Assembly: GCF_025813715.1 (NCBI RefSeq) | Contig: NZ_CP107532.1 | Coordinates: 5,118,001 to 5,182,000 of the forward strand | Direction of reading: 5' to 3' | Source of the DNA: Methylobacterium sp. FF17 | GTDB taxonomy: Bacteria > Pseudomonadota > Alphaproteobacteria > Rhizobiales > Beijerinckiaceae | DNA: 64,000 nucleotides | In this document: piece after piece, positions 42,650 through 50,177 of the stretch | Layout of the letters: the number at the start of each line of letters is the position of its first letter | How positions within the stretch are numbered: the first letter of the stretch is position 1 | Notes under the pieces: generated by a model | What the model was told of the DNA's origin: nothing | Seen by the model: only the letters and a program-made list of their open reading frames with translations | The model's database searches: none | Program-made: the position numbers and the translations under genes

Positions 42650-42963
42650 TCAAACCGGCTTGCGCGGGGTCGTCTCGGTGGTGGTGCCGGTGGTCCCGGT
42701 CCGGCTGACCGTGCCGCGTCCGTCCTCCACCTCGACCTCGGTGTGGCGGACCTTGTCGGACACCGTCTCGGTGCGCTGGGTCGCGTCCTTGCGGATGCCG
42801 ACCTCACCCGTGGCGCCGAGGTCGCTCAGTTCCGCCACCCCATGCATCGCGAGCGCCGCCTCGTTGGCATAGGCAAGCGTGTGATCGGGCTCGATCAGGA
42901 TCACGCCTCACCGAGACCGGCAACGACCTGGGCCAACTGCGCTTGTGTATGCTGGCCGAGCAT
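42650..42963 (-). pseudogene. Chimeric remnant: PAS N-terminus joined to DUF2382 C-terminus
   Basis: From ATG 42963 the frame reads QAQLAQVVAGLGE and stops. One missing G restores VILIEPDHTLAYANEAALAM then HGVAE, nearly identical to the start of the PAS-LuxR protein at 12434-13894. After LSDLGATGEVG the sequence switches to IRKDATQRTETVSDKVRHTE, then VEVEDG, the repeat-like end of DUF2382/YsnF stress proteins. So the remnant combines two unrelated genes and a one-base deletion. It is not expected to make a working protein. Confidence 0.8.
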
Positions 42964-43023
42964 CGGCAGGTCCTTCGTTCGACACGACGACACATGTCGG
43001 AGGGCAGCTTGTCGCCGCACCCG

Positions 43024-43404
43024 CTACTGAATGGCCGCACCAACTTTTCCGAGCCCCACACGATCGCCTGCTGCGTTCACACGGCCATATCGAATGATTT
43101 GCGCCTGTAGATCGTTGATGGCTTCAACAGCATGTGCACGGGCCGTCCCGATGGCTCGCTGCAAGCGTCCGTCGTACGGTCCAGTTGTGCCCCGATCGAT
43201 CAGACGCGCGGTGCTCTCCAGCCGCTCGAGTACTGCCCGACGAGCCTCCCAGATGCTGTGATCCTGTTCGAGAAAGCGTAGGGCTCCATCGACCAAGCGC
43301 ATTACGTCATCCACGAAAGTAAGGGTATCACTCCCAGCTCCTTTGGCCTGTTCACCGGCTGCTGTCAGGGCTCGAACAATATCAGCACGAAGCTGTGTCG
43401 ACAC
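43024..43404 (-). CDS. Uncharacterised helical protein
   Basis: 126 residues, MSTQLRADIVRALTAAGEQA followed by KGAGSDTLTFVDDVMRLVDG. It is soluble, mostly helical and acidic/basic balanced, with the motif FLEQDHSIWEARRAVLERLE in the middle. It has a proper ATG, and the codon use, though lower in GC than the core, looks coding. No family is recognised. It is an isolated gene in the accessory region. Confidence 0.6.
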   Translation of the reverse strand: MSTQLRADIVRALTAAGEQAKGAGSDTLTFVDDVMRLVDGALRFLEQDHSIWEARRAVLERLESTARLIDRGTTGPYDGRLQRAIGTARAHAVEAINDLQAQIIRYGRVNAAGDRVGLGKVGAAIQ

Positions 43405-43550
43405 GCTGATTTCCTTTTAGCGGGTATTGGTACATTCGATAACGCCTTCCCAGGTGCAAATTTCAAACGACATCACGAAGATCGGGCCGGCTCGCCAGGT
43501 TCCAACAATCTTACGCTTTTGATTAACTACGATCGCGCGCTCACACACCC

Positions 43551-43808
43551 GTGAGGGTTCATAGGATCAACGCCGCACGTTCCTCGAACATGCGTATGTC
43601 CCGGTCGGTTCTTCCCACACTACATACCCTGGCTATCCTGCCAGCGCGCGATGCAGATATGCTCCTCCGTTCCGCTGAACAGCTGTATCTGGCTCAATTG
43701 GGTCAAGAAAAACGCAATGCCTTGAGACGCATCGCCGTCTATCGCCGCGTCCTGGGCCTGCCGCTGTCGATGCAGCTGATGCAGGAGAGATGGGCGGCTT
43801 CCGCGTGA
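43551..43808 (+). CDS. Small helical protein
   Basis: 85 codons; the internal ATG near residue 14 is another possible start. The C-terminal half (MLLRSAEQLYLAQLGQEKRN then ALRRIAVYRRVLGLPLSMQL) is a convincing amphipathic helix pair, while the N-terminus is basic. No signal peptide or membrane segment is seen and no family is recognised. Confidence 0.45.
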   Translation: MRVHRINAARSSNMRMSRSVLPTLHTLAILPARDADMLLRSAEQLYLAQLGQEKRNALRRIAVYRRVLGLPLSMQLMQERWAASA

Positions 43809-44073
43809 TGGGTGGAGCAGAGTAGCTCGGTGCGCCCTCTTCGCCGCGCCCCGTACAGACTTGATGCAATCGATACGCAGGCGGCCCTACAACTCGGCCC
43901 AGCCCATTTGATGCGCTCACAGATGTCACACCCACGGCCGCAACCCGTCCGAGCGGGCCGATGGTAGCCGCTCGCGTCGTCTACGATTCCTCCCGGTGAA
44001 GGATGCCGTTGAAGGAACAAGAGGCCCCGTGCTCGGTGCAGCCTTCGCCCTCGATGATGCGAGCGGAAGGGCC

Positions 44074-44370
44074 ATGAAAGCGGATCGTGAGGGAGCAGAA
44101 GCCCCCAACCTTCAGGATTTTGCCGCGCAGTACGCCGACACGCTCGGCCTGGGAAGCGCGGTTCGTATGCGTGAATGGGGCATCAGTCCGATACTGGCCG
44201 CCCGGGAGTACGGTGATTTTGGCGTACGCCTCCCGTCGGTATCTGTCCCCTACCGTGGCAGGTACCGTCGATCGACACAGCGCTGCTCAGCACCAACGCT
44301 GCGCCAACCCTCCCGACCCATGACCGCGCGCATGTCGCTGCTCCGTAAAGGGGAGGCGCATGAGAGTTAA
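44074..44370 (+). CDS. Possible small protein in accessory region
   Basis: 98 codons from ATG 44074. The first 60 residues look protein-like (APNLQDFAAQYADTLGLGSA then VRMREWGISPILAAREYGDF); the rest is Arg/Ser-rich and could be read-through of a broken end. Third-position GC is only moderate. Coding status is uncertain, and it may be a fragment. Confidence 0.3.
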   Translation: MKADREGAEAPNLQDFAAQYADTLGLGSAVRMREWGISPILAAREYGDFGVRLPSVSVPYRGRYRRSTQRCSAPTLRQPSRPMTARMSLLRKGEAHES

Positions 44371-44715
44371 CGGCTCGTAAACGAATTGCTGGCATATCGA
44401 AATTCAACGGCTTTGGTGCGCCCGAGCCACACTTCGAAAGGGCCCGAGGCATGATCACAGCGACCTTCATCGGCATGATGACCGCAGCGCTGACCGCTGC
44501 GGTGGCTGGAGCGATCAGCGATCCAGGCGCGAGATAAGCCACCAGCCATCGAGCTGCCGGGATCTCGACGGGCCGGTCACAGGCGCACGTCCAACTCCTT
44601 ATGTGACTGCTACGCTACGGCGGATGTTTCTCGTACGTTGGGGCAGTTCGAGCCCTCGCCTGAGCGTAATTGGCTGATCAGACGGTGGGAGCACACCTGC
44701 TCTTGGTTCAGTCCG

Positions 44716-44826
44716 ATGTCACTCACGCGCTCCGTCCTACGCCAGCACCGCGAGGTCGCCGCCGTAGTCGCGACCTACGGCATGTTTCTGGGTGGTATTC
44801 TGGTGCTCGCCTGGGCGATGGCCTAA
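44716..44826 (+). CDS. Possible 36-aa membrane peptide
   Basis: From ATG 44716 the frame encodes MSLTRSVLRQHREVAAVVAT then YGMFLGGILVLAWAMA, a basic N-terminus and one hydrophobic helix ending at the stop. It may be real, but its context is degraded DNA with two remnants nearby and it has no clear ribosome binding site. Confidence 0.3.
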   Translation: MSLTRSVLRQHREVAAVVATYGMFLGGILVLAWAMA

Positions 44827-44906
44827 GCTCGGCCCTGCAGCGTTGGCTGCTGCCGAGCTGGGAGCACTCAGCGAACGCATACGCGAGAGACCACTCGCAC
44901 GTGCGG

Positions 44907-45496
44907 TCATTGGTGAGGTGGGCCGGCCGGCACGGCCAATCCCGGTGGCGCGCGGTCTGGCGGTCCATCGCGTCCATCGAGACCTTGAACGCCTCGGAGG
45001 CTACGTTTCACGGACGGGTACCCGGCGCCGACCCTGGCCACGATCTCCTCGCGTGACAGGCGGCTGAGGCGCCCGATGCGGGGAACGGGCCTCCAGGCGG
45101 ACGAGGCGCGTTTCCAGGCGTGCAGATCCGTCGCCTCGATCGCACACACAGGGGCGTCAACGGACTTCGAGATGTCGGCGGCCTCGGCCGGGCTCAGATC
45201 CCCCGCTGCCAGCGCGTGCAGGATGGTGCCGGTCGCCCTGGGCAGGTCCGCCGTATCCACGATGGGTGGCAGGGCGAATAGCACAGCCCGGTCCTTCCGA
45301 GGCGGCACAAGGCGGTCCAGGCACATGCGCAGAACCGCAGGGTCAGCTCGATAGCCTTTCGGGTGATCGCCTCGCCCTCGCCGTCAAAGATGGCTTCCAG
45401 AGCGAGCGTAGCCTTGCTGCGGGACCCTTTCGAGCGCTGGGCCGGATTGCCGCACTGGCCTGGCTGAACGTCGGGTTTCCTCGTCGTCGTGGCTCG
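44907..45496 (-). pseudogene. DUF5681-type gene, frameshifted
   Basis: On the minus strand the frame ending near 45350 has VQPGQCGNPAQRSKGSRSKA then TLALEAIFDGEGEAITRKAI, the PGQSGNPAGRPKGSR signature of DUF5681. A few bases later a second frame continues with LRMCLDRLVPPRKDRAVLFA and ALAAGDLSPAEAADISKSVD, the rest of the same family. A small deletion between KAIEL and ADPAVLRM shifts the frame. No ATG is left at the N-terminus, with a stop at 45497-45499. DUF5681 genes are common on mobile elements. The last 60 codons of the second frame do not fit the family. Confidence 0.75.
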
Positions 45497-45579
45497 ATCC
45501 TACCCCACCGTCAGCCTAGGCAATGGCCTGTTTCGATCAACGTTCAAACAGCTGCGTGCTGGCAAAGAAGCCTCAGGCC

Positions 45580-45930
45580 TCATCGACTTGAGGCATTGAC
45601 GAGGGAGGTCGGACTTTCGTCCCAGCATTTCCGAGCCGGCACGAGTTCACCGTGTCGCCTCTTCGCGGTCTTCTCACGCTCGCACGCAACGATGCGCTCC
45701 CGATAAGCCACACGCTTTTCATGATCGGCTTCACGAGGAGATATCGGAATGCGGGTCGTGTTTGCGGCCAAAGGAAGGTTGCACGTTACTGCGCTGAGCA
45801 GTCGAAAATCGCAGGCGTACACCCTCCAAGGAGAAAATTCTTTGGTGCCAGGCCCCATGACAGCGGCTATCGAAGCCGCGACAGCGATAATGGCGATGAC
45901 GTTGAGGATGATCTTTCCTGCCTTTGCCAT
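45580..45930 (-). CDS. Small N-terminally anchored protein
   Basis: 116 residues. MAKAGKIILNVIAIIAVAAS then IAAVMGPG is a membrane segment or uncleaved signal. The exposed part has three cysteines (YACDFRLLSAVTCNLP and VACEREK) and a basic, charged C-terminal half. Third-position GC is lower than core genes, in line with the region. No family is recognised. The start lies 48 bases from the left end of the IS5 element. Confidence 0.55.
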   Translation of the reverse strand: MAKAGKIILNVIAIIAVAASIAAVMGPGTKEFSPWRVYACDFRLLSAVTCNLPLAANTTRIPISPREADHEKRVAYRERIVACEREKTAKRRHGELVPARKCWDESPTSLVNASSR

Positions 45931-45977
45931 CCGTTCAGCTCAGCAAAACCTAAATCGGCCGTAAGGTGCGCTTGTTA

Positions 45978-46902
45978 GACCCCGTTTCATAACGGGGTGA
46001 GGATGTTGGCGGTTGGGTGAGCGGCGGGTGCCGCAGGCGTTGGGGGAGTGTCTGACGCTCACCCTGGATCGCTGATGTGGACACCCACCGCTCGCGCCGA
46101 GCTTGCGCGCGAAAGCCGACCCTACGCAACCTGCCTGACCGATGCCGAATGGGCTGTGGTCGGCACGATGCTGCCCTGTCCCGCCGCGACTGGTCGTCCA
46201 TGGCGCTGGCCAATGCGGTCGGTGCTCGACGGGATTCTCTACGTGCTCCGCACAGGCTGCGCATGGCGGCACCTGCCGCATGAGTTCCCGCCCTGGTCGA
46301 CCGTGCACCGCTGGTTCTTGCGCCTGTCAGCGTCGGGCGTGTTCGAGCGCCTTGCCCATGCGCTCACGATGGACGACCGTGAACGAGCTGGGCGCGAGGC
46401 TAGCCCAACGGGCTCCGTCATGGATGCTCAAGCGGCGCGCTCGGGTGGTGTGGGCGTCGACGGGCAACGCGGCTACGATCCAGCCCGGCGTGTCGTGGGC
46501 CGCAAGCGCCACGCCCTGACCGACACGGATGGTCGCCTTCTGATCGCCGCCGTCTCGCCCGCTAACCTGCACGACAGCCATGGCGGCGTCGCACTTTTGC
46601 GTGCCTCACGTGATCTCTGGCCATTCCTGGCCCACTGCTTCGCAGACCGGGCTTATCGAGGCGAGCGCGTCGGCACCGCGACGGCGATCACCATCGAGAT
46701 CGTCGCGCCCGACGAGGGACAGAAGGGCTTCGCGGTTCAACCGCGACGGTGGGTCATCGAGCGAACCTTCGGCTGGATCAGTCGATGCCGTAGGCTCGCC
46801 AGGGATCATGAGGCGACGGCCTCTTCCGCACTCGCCTTCTTCGTCCTAGCAGCAGCGATGGTCCTGGTCAGGCGACTGGCGAAGGAATTATGAAACAGGG
46901 TC
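45978..46902 (+). mobile_element. IS5-family (IS1031/IS427-type) insertion sequence, complete
   Basis: A 925-bp element with ends GACCCCGTTTCATAA and TTATGAAACAGGGTC, inverted repeats of 15 bases with one mismatch. TTA flanks it on both sides (45975-45977 and 46903-46905), the TNA target duplication of this IS5 subgroup. It contains one intact transposase gene. No known gene is split by it. Confidence 0.92.
46048..46893 (+). CDS. IS5-family transposase
   Basis: 281 residues from GTG 46048 (ATG 46075 possible). DUF4096-type N-terminus: LTDAEWAVVGTMLPCPA and RSVLDGILYVLRTGCAWRHL. The DDE domain follows with SVMDAQAARSGGVGVDGQRG, then ADRAYRG (second Asp), and RRWVIERTFGWISRCRRLAR (the final Glu block, Y-x2-R-x3-E-x6-K-like). 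All key residues and a single frame are kept, so it is probably active. Confidence 0.95.
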   Translation: MSDAHPGSLMWTPTARAELARESRPYATCLTDAEWAVVGTMLPCPAATGRPWRWPMRSVLDGILYVLRTGCAWRHLPHEFPPWSTVHRWFLRLSASGVFERLAHALTMDDRERAGREASPTGSVMDAQAARSGGVGVDGQRGYDPARRVVGRKRHALTDTDGRLLIAAVSPANLHDSHGGVALLRASRDLWPFLAHCFADRAYRGERVGTATAITIEIVAPDEGQKGFAVQPRRWVIERTFGWISRCRRLARDHEATASSALAFFVLAAAMVLVRRLAKEL

Positions 46903-46970
46903 TTATGGTTCCGACGCCAAATAATGTACCATCTTCGCAGCTTTGATCATAGTGATTGCCGTGTGCTTGC

Positions 46971-47165
46971 TTATATCACCGATATGCCGGCTTCGGTTCG
47001 ATCCGTCAGCATCAACACCTTGGCGCTGTCGGCGGAGACAACCATCGTCTCGGTGGTGATGCGCTCCCGGAAGGTCCCAGCGTCCGGGCTGCATTCGTCC
47101 GTGTGGGCGACGATCTGGGCTTTCTTGATGCCGGCGTTGTCGGCGGCGCGTTCGGTCTCGGTCAT
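46971..47165 (-). CDS. Possible small protein
   Basis: 64 codons from ATG 47165, MTETERAADNAGIKKAQIVA then HTDECSPDAGTFRERITTET. Composition is balanced and soluble. It lies 66 bases right of the IS5 element. No family is recognised; coding is plausible from composition and start codon only. Confidence 0.45.
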   Translation of the reverse strand: MTETERAADNAGIKKAQIVAHTDECSPDAGTFRERITTETMVVSADSAKVLMLTDRTEAGISVI

Positions 47166-47308
47166 GTGAAGAGCCTCCGGGTCACGGGTCTGAGACTGTC
47201 TGAACGGAACGGCCGCGCTTCCATCAGCATCGGTTCAGCGGATGGGGCGCAGCTTCAGGTTTCTCCGGACAGCCAAGGCTGCGGCCGGCCGCCAACAAGG
47301 TTCAGGTC

Positions 47309-47644
47309 ATGAAGCGCGTGAAGGTACTGGGAATAGCTGCCGTGATGGTTTCCGGGCTCAGTCTGGCGACCTCGGCCAATGCCGCTGACCTCTCGTTCGA
47401 CCCCTTCGAACAGAGCCGGAGTGAAGCTGTGGTCGAGTTCGTAGCCGGTGGATGCGGCCCCGGCTTCCATCCCAATCCGTGGGGCCGCTGCCGCCCGAAT
47501 GACCGTGGCTACGGCTATGGTGGGTATGGAGGTCCTCGCCGGTTCTACGAAGGACGCCCGGCTTACGGCTACGGAGACGGTTATGGCCGTCGCGGTGACG
47601 GCGATGGGTATGGCGGCCCGCGTCGCTTCTATGACGGCTACTGA
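47309..47644 (+). CDS. Exported GCG-CRPN motif, Gly/Tyr-repeat protein
   Basis: 111 residues with a signal peptide (MKRVKVLGIAAVMVSGLSLA, cut near ANAA). The mature protein has GGCGPGFHPNPWGRCRPN at about residue 48, a motif known in alphaproteobacteria as the GCG/CRPN prefix to glycine-rich repeats. After it come YGYGGYGGPRRFYEG-type repeats rich in Gly, Tyr and Arg. Probable envelope or surface protein; function is unknown. The family is common in Methylobacterium and Bradyrhizobium. Confidence 0.88.
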   Translation: MKRVKVLGIAAVMVSGLSLATSANAADLSFDPFEQSRSEAVVEFVAGGCGPGFHPNPWGRCRPNDRGYGYGGYGGPRRFYEGRPAYGYGDGYGRRGDGDGYGGPRRFYDGY

Positions 47645-47649
47645 GGACA

Positions 47650-47997
47650 TCACGGCTGGTGTCCCTCCGGGCGCCACCCGGGCAGGCCTGCCCATGCCTT
47701 GTCGATGATGCTTTTGCGGCGCTCAGAGCGGTCCTGAGCGGCATCGGCGACGATCCGTAGCGCCGCGTCCATGGCTTCAAGACCGCCCGCCGCCGAGGCT
47801 TCCTCGCCCTTTCGCCGGATCGCGGCTTGGAAGGCTTTCACAGCCGGGCCGGCGCTCGGCTGGGTCTCGACGGCCGCGATGAGGGTCAGCAGGGCGTCTG
47901 CGATCGGGACGATGGCTTCCTGCCACGGCGGAGCAGGGGGAGCGGCCGGTTCCTGAGGAACAGCGGAGGACAGCACGGTCGTTCGCGGACGGATCAT
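47650..47997 (-). CDS. Uncharacterised helical protein
   Basis: 115 residues from ATG 47997. A Pro/Ala-rich first 35 residues are followed by a helical domain, WQEAIVPIADALLTLIAAVE, then PAVKAFQAAIRRKGEEASAA and ALRIVADAAQDRSERR. The codons look real and GC-rich. It is convergent with the GCG-CRPN gene, six bases from its stop. No family is recognised. Confidence 0.6.
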   Translation of the reverse strand: MIRPRTTVLSSAVPQEPAAPPAPPWQEAIVPIADALLTLIAAVETQPSAGPAVKAFQAAIRRKGEEASAAGGLEAMDAALRIVADAAQDRSERRKSIIDKAWAGLPGWRPEGHQP

Positions 47998-48149
47998 GCG
48001 TCGTACTCCTGTGCGCGAGATGTCGGTTTGATGCACGCGTGCCAAACGGCACGGCGATCCGGCTGAAGGGCTCCTAGATCAAGGTCACTGAACAAGTCAC
48101 GGCCAGCCGCCATTCGACGGAGACCGCGCAAACCCAAGTGGATTGTGCC

Positions 48150-48416
48150 ATGAACACCCGTATCACCTCTGCTGTTGCTGCTATTGTCCTGAGCGTGAGC
48201 GCGATTGCTTCGCCCGCCCTTGCTCAGGGCCGCGCCTCTTCGACGAACGTTGCTGCCGCGATCCCATCGGCCAGCGTCGACAGCCGCTACGACGACATCA
48301 CCACCGGCTCGATCGGCTATGGCCGGCGCTACGACTCGGCCCAGGAAGGCAACGCCAACCAGCCGAACTTCCTCGTCCAGCAGTACGGCCAGACCTCCGG
48401 TGGTCCGGCTCGCTAG
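48150..48416 (+). CDS. Small exported protein
   Basis: 88 residues from ATG 48150 with a signal peptide (ITSAVAAIVLSVSAIASPAL, cut at ALAQ). The mature 58 residues are Ser/Asn/Gln/Tyr-rich and end in GQTSGGPAR. No cysteine, lipobox or domain is seen. Exported proteins of this sort are frequent in the genus and unstudied. It is a single gene with its own promoter region of about 150 bases. Confidence 0.75.
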   Translation: MNTRITSAVAAIVLSVSAIASPALAQGRASSTNVAAAIPSASVDSRYDDITTGSIGYGRRYDSAQEGNANQPNFLVQQYGQTSGGPAR

Positions 48417-48633
48417 GCCGTCACACGATTGAGACGATCGGCGGCGGGGCGAAAGCCTCGCCGTTTTCGTGTCTGGCGCACGCGGCGCCATCCCGCTAGG
48501 CCGGTCCACCCCTCGGCTGGGGCCGCCGCATCCGTGCGCAATCACACCGGCAGACCCCCCTCCAATCTGAGTTAATGAATGTCGCACCTTCGAGGCAGAC
48601 CCACGCCTCCGTGACCTCACAGGAGTGCGCGCT

Positions 48634-48897
48634 ATGCTCGAACGGCCTGCGGAGTTCTGGGCAACCATCCCCTCCCTAGTCACGTCGAAGGTCGGACCCG
48701 CACTCAAGGGAAGACCGGAAGCGCGTGAGCTGGTGATCGAGTACCTGAGAGACCTAGAAGTGGTGGCTCGGCAGGAGTGCATCAGCCGCGAAGCCGTGCA
48801 GGTGATCGCCTCAGGGCGTCGGCTGCTGGGGGATAAGACGAGCGTCGGCGAAGGCATGGGCCGCTCTTTTCAAATGGCTTGGGCGAGACGCGCCTAG
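48634..48897 (+). CDS. Small helical protein
   Basis: 87 residues from ATG 48634: MLERPAEFWATIPSLVTSKV then GPALKGRPEARELVIEYLRD. It is soluble and helical, with one cysteine, and has a reasonable codon bias. The last four bases overlap a convergent remnant. Function is unknown. Confidence 0.5.
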   Translation: MLERPAEFWATIPSLVTSKVGPALKGRPEARELVIEYLRDLEVVARQECISREAVQVIASGRRLLGDKTSVGEGMGRSFQMAWARRA

Positions 48898-49160
48898 GAC
48901 GCCAGCACGTTGCGCCGGTCTGCTGGTGCGAGGCGGTTGAGGGCGACGCTCGCGGGCTCCAGGGCAGCAGGATCGGTCTCAGCCTGGGCGAGAAGCCGGC
49001 AGGCATCCGCCACGCGGGGGCTGGCCTAGACCCGCACCAAAGCCCGGAGGGCTTGGAGCCGGGCGCGCTGCTCGGCGGAGTCAATCTCTTCCGCGAAAGC
49101 CCCCCATTTGTCGCCCGCCGGGATCACCGTGAGGGCTCTCACATCTACACCAGAGAGGGG
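48894..49160 (-). pseudogene. Gene remnant with in-frame amber codon
   Basis: On the minus strand one frame reads VRALTVIPAGDKWGAFAEEI then DSAEQRARLQALRALVRV, a TAG at 49026-49028, and continues ASPRVADACRLLAQAETDPA then ALEPASVALNRLAPADRRNV to a stop at 48894. Both halves look like one helical protein, so the amber codon interrupts a former gene. The parent family is not recognised. Confidence 0.45.
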
Positions 49161-49274
49161 CGCCCGCGAGCCACCCCCACCCCTTATGATCGGGGTGTGG
49201 GTGTGGATTACGGGTGGCCCACACCTCCACACCATTCCACACCACATCTGTGCAGATGTGGAAGCTCACCCTTG

Positions 49275-49514
49275 TCGTTGACGAACCATCCAGCCGCCTT
49301 CAGCAAGGCGCTCATCTTCCGGCAGCCGTAGCGACCGTACCGCTCCGCCAGAGCGATGAGATCGGCCGTCAACGCTTCTTCGTCGTCGCGCCCCCGCGGT
49401 ACCTTGCGCGGTGTCGAGCGATGCTGACCGAGCGCCCGGCAGGCGCCACGCCCGGAGACGGTCATCCTCAGCATGATGTGCTCGACACGGGCGCGTCGGC
49501 GCGCGGGGCTTAGA
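49275..49514 (-). pseudogene. IS3 orfB (integrase) N-terminal fragment
   Basis: The frame gives MLRMTVSGRGACRALGQHRS, then DDEEALTADLIALAERYGRY and the start of the helix before the catalytic domain. The DDE region is missing completely. After FVNDK the translation no longer matches the family. Confidence 0.8.
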
Positions 49515-49755
49515 CGTTTCCCCGGGACGCCTCCGGCAAGATCAGCTTGTCCAGCGTTAGGTCGACAATGGCTTTCCTGAGACGCTGGTTCTCCGTCTCA
49601 AGACCCTTCATCCGCTTCACTGGGCCCGATTTCCGGCTGCCGTACTCCTTGCGCCAGCGAGAGTACGTCACCTCGGTCACGCCGATCGCCCTGCTCGACG
49701 CGGCGACGCTCTGTCCTTGTGAGACCCGCACGTCGACCTGACGCAGCTTGCTCAC
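49510..49755 (-). pseudogene. IS3 orfA fragment
   Basis: 81 codons from GTG 49755. It has the helix-turn-helix VTEVTYSRWRKEYG and the leucine-zipper helix LETENQRLRKAIVDLTLDKL of IS3 orfA proteins. The reading frame continues 14 codons upstream (PNDPKPEEIV) to a stop, but no ATG in this frame exists, so the N-terminus is damaged. Confidence 0.8.
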
Positions 49756-49949
49756 GATCTCCTCGGGCTTGGGGTCGTTGGGCCATCGGTTCCGTCCTCT
49801 GTCGGCTCAAAAGACAGGCTTCAGGACGGGCCACTCCCAAGGGGGCCGATCACCAGCGGCTAGGCCCTTCATCGAAAGCAGCATTTTCAAAGGGGTGCGC
49901 TGGCATTGAGCGCGCGTATAGCCGTTCTTATGGGTCTCGAAGAGCAAAG

Positions 49950-49982
49950 AAAAAGCCCGCTAAGTCATTGACTCAGCGGGCT
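49950..49982 (-). terminator. Rho-independent terminator of tRNA-Met
   Basis: On the minus strand AGCCCGCTGAGTCAATGACT, then TAGCGGGCTTTTTC, folds into a stem of AGCCCGCT with AGCGGGCT, extended by AGTC/GACT with one mismatch, followed by five T. It lies eight bases after the tRNA 3' end. Confidence 0.85.
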
Positions 49983-49989
49983 AGAACTT

Positions 49990-50066
49990 TGGTAGCGAGG
50001 GAGAGATTTGAACTCCCGACACAAGGATTATGATTCCTCTGCTCTAACCAACTGAGCTACCCCGCC
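49990..50066 (-). tRNA. tRNA-Met (CAT anticodon)
   Basis: A 77-nt cloverleaf on the minus strand. The acceptor starts GGCGGGG and the gene ends with encoded CCA. The D-arm has GCTCAGTTGGTTAGAGC. The anticodon stem is GAGGA/TCCTT with loop ATCATAA, anticodon CAT. The T-arm has GGGAGTTCAAATCTCTCC. It reads as elongator Met (a CAT anticodon could also be lysidine-modified Ile2, less likely from this sequence alone). It marks the edge of the accessory region. Confidence 0.93.
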
Positions 50067-50177
50067 ATCTCGCGGCCACCGATCCCGGCGGCTGCGCTGA
50101 GATCGGCGGTATAAGGAAACCCGCCCTCGGGTGTCAACGGGGTCCGGAGGTGGAAAACGCAGCCCTTCGGCCGTCCC

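Larger units (their letters stand above)
49275..49800 (-). mobile_element. IS3-family remnant next to tRNA-Met
   Basis: The remnant holds a nearly complete orfA and only the first quarter of orfB, in minus orientation. The orfB frame ends abruptly after AALLKAAGWFVNDK-like sequence at about 49275, replaced by unrelated palindromic DNA (GGGTGTGGG / CCACACC). The orfA lost its normal start. So the element is dead. It lies directly next to the 3' end of a tRNA gene. Confidence 0.85.

Noticed and set aside
44451..44537. A 28-codon hydrophobic frame (MITATFIGMMTAALTAAVAG...)
   Set aside because: Too short, no ribosome site and located in degraded DNA; no support beyond composition.
49128..49262. 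GT/AC-rich palindromic stretch (GGGTGTGGG and CCACACC) that looked like an array of short repeats
   Set aside because: Units are irregular without spacers of constant size; not a CRISPR array. It is probably a junction of deleted IS DNA.
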